Of a stretch of 5,824 nucleotides of DNA, positions 4,797 to 5,824 are shown one piece after another. The notes below the pieces were generated by a model. That model worked only from the letters and a program-made list of their open reading frames with translations. It ran no database searches and was not told the DNA's origin. Source of the stretch: Methanothrix sp. (lineage in GTDB: Archaea > Halobacteriota > Methanosarcinia > Methanotrichales > Methanotrichaceae); assembly GCA_028682845.1 (NCBI GenBank), contig JAJRAT010000225.1:1-5824 (forward strand), written 5' to 3'. Position 1 is the first letter of the stretch, and each line of letters starts with the position of its first letter. A program made the translations under genes and the position numbers.

Positions 4797-5824
4797 ATGA
4801 GTGAGGTCTCCAAGGAGTATAACTTCAAACAAGCAGAGGAGAAGTGGGTGGCAAGCTGGGACAGCTCCGTCTACTACTTTGACTGGGAATCGAAGAAGCC
4901 GCAGTACATCATCGACACTCCGCCGCCTTATCCTACCGGAAACTTCCATATCGGCAACGCCCTCAATTGGTGCTACATCGACTTTGTGGCCCGCTACAAG
5001 CGCATGCGTGGCTTCAATGTCATGTTCCCGCAGGGCTGGGATTGCCACGGCCTGCCCACAGAGGTCAAGGTCGAGGAGATCAACCACATCACCAAGAACC
5101 AGGTGCCGAGAGAGGAGTTTCGCAGGCTGTGCGAGAAGCTGACCGACGAAGCCATCGAGCGCTTCCATCTTTCTATGGGGCGGCTGGGCCTTTCCATCGA
5201 CTGGTCCAACGAGTACGTCACCATGAAGCCGGAGTACTACGTCAAGACGCAGACCTCCTTTGTGCAGATGCACGAGCACGGCCTCATCTACCGCGAGGAC
5301 CATCCGGTAAACTGGTGCCCGCGCTGCGGGACGGCCATCGCCTTCGCCGAGGTGGAGTACGACTCCCGCACCACGTCCCTCAATTACATGCGCTTCCAGG
5401 CCGAGGACGGCTATCTTGAGATCGCCACCTCCCGGCCCGAGCTGTTGGCAGCCTGCGTGGCCGTGGCCGTGAACCCGGAGGACGAGCGCTACTCCAGGCA
5501 CATCGGCAAGAATGTGCGCGTCCCCATCTTCGACTACGAGGTTCCAGTGCTGGCCGATCCCGTGGTGGACACCAAGTTCGGCACGGGCGTGGTCATGATC
5601 TGCACCTTCGGCGACAAGCAGGATGTGCGCTGGTGGATGGAGCATCATCTGCCGCTCCGCCAGGCCATCGATAGAAACGGCCGGTTGACTAACATCGCCG
5701 GACCCTACGTCGGGCTATCCGTGGATGAGACCAAGAAGAAGATCATCCAGGATATGCTTGGAGAGAAGATCATCTTCAAGCAGGAGCCGCTGGAGCAGAA
5801 TGTGGGACTGTGCTGGCGGTGCAA
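4797..5824 (+). CDS. valS: Valyl-tRNA synthetase, archaeal type (3' partial)
   Basis: The frame runs off the right edge, so only the first 342 residues are visible; the family usually has about 850-900. It charges tRNA-Val with valine. The Rossmann core begins with [24 protein letters not shown] (51-54) is the class I HIGH motif. [19 protein letters not shown] follows, matching archaeal ValS rather than IleRS or LeuRS. C174-P-R-C177 is one half of a zinc knuckle and C339-W-R-C342 at the edge begins another. The CP1 editing domain, which removes misactivated threonine, spans from about residue 185; it has IATSRPELL (T211-S212) where TTRPE is usual, and [24 protein letters not shown] lies beyond the window. 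ATG 4797 is chosen because GGTG (4786-4789) sits 7 nt upstream and the N-terminus fits. Confidence 0.96.
   Translation, partial: MSEVSKEYNFKQAEEKWVASWDSSVYYFDWESKKPQYIIDTPPPYPTGNFHIGNALNWCYIDFVARYKRMRGFNVMFPQGWDCHGLPTEVKVEEINHITKNQVPREEFRRLCEKLTDEAIERFHLSMGRLGLSIDWSNEYVTMKPEYYVKTQTSFVQMHEHGLIYREDHPVNWCPRCGTAIAFAEVEYDSRTTSLNYMRFQAEDGYLEIATSRPELLAACVAVAVNPEDERYSRHIGKNVRVPIFDYEVPVLADPVVDTKFGTGVVMICTFGDKQDVRWWMEHHLPLRQAIDRNGRLTNIAGPYVGLSVDETKKKIIQDMLGEKIIFKQEPLEQNVGLCWRC

Noticed and set aside
4758..5648. Minus-strand open frame (296 codons) opposite valS
   Set aside because: Antisense shadow of valS; the His/Val/Gly/Leu-rich translation has no recognisable domain and the frame has no ribosome site.

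Overview
The window reads as a methanogenic archaeon of the order Methanosarcinales, most likely near Methanothrix (Methanosaeta). Three things point there: an S-layer-type surface protein tail ending in a PGF-CTERM sorting signal, an archaeal-type valyl-tRNA synthetase, and a compact Tsr3-type rRNA modification enzyme. Ribosome binding sites of the GGTG/GAGGTG kind also fit. The exact genus is inference.

Layout. Positions 2-454 hold the 3' end of an S-layer-family gene: the end of a folded domain, an Ala/Glu/Pro-rich stalk with N-glycosylation sequons, and a PGF-CTERM anchor. A UUCG-loop hairpin follows. Positions 747-1058 encode a 103-residue protein made only of a signal peptide, an acidic disordered stalk and a PGF-CTERM anchor. 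Its last 126 bp align without gaps to the end of the upstream gene. It has its own promoter-like sequence, an approximately 120-nt leader and a hairpin terminator. These two genes form a cell-surface block.

Positions 1329-2345 encode the radical SAM member (AmrS type) of the conserved but functionally unresolved AmmeMemoRadiSam trio. After 40 nt, positions 2386-3609 encode a fused RibBA riboflavin enzyme (DHBP synthase plus GTP cyclohydrolase II). This is a bacterial-style architecture and unusual for a methanogen, so lateral acquisition is plausible.

On the minus strand, converging on ribBA across a 29-nt gap, are a small heat shock protein (3639-4139, TTG start) and, upstream of it, tsr3 (4216-4701). 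A 95-nt divergent promoter region separates tsr3 from valS (4797 to the window end, partial). tsr3 and valS both serve translation.

The strongest leads are the domainless sortase-anchored mini-protein with its duplicated tail, and the fused RibBA in an archaeal context. No CRISPR array, tRNA, rRNA or insertion sequence was seen.
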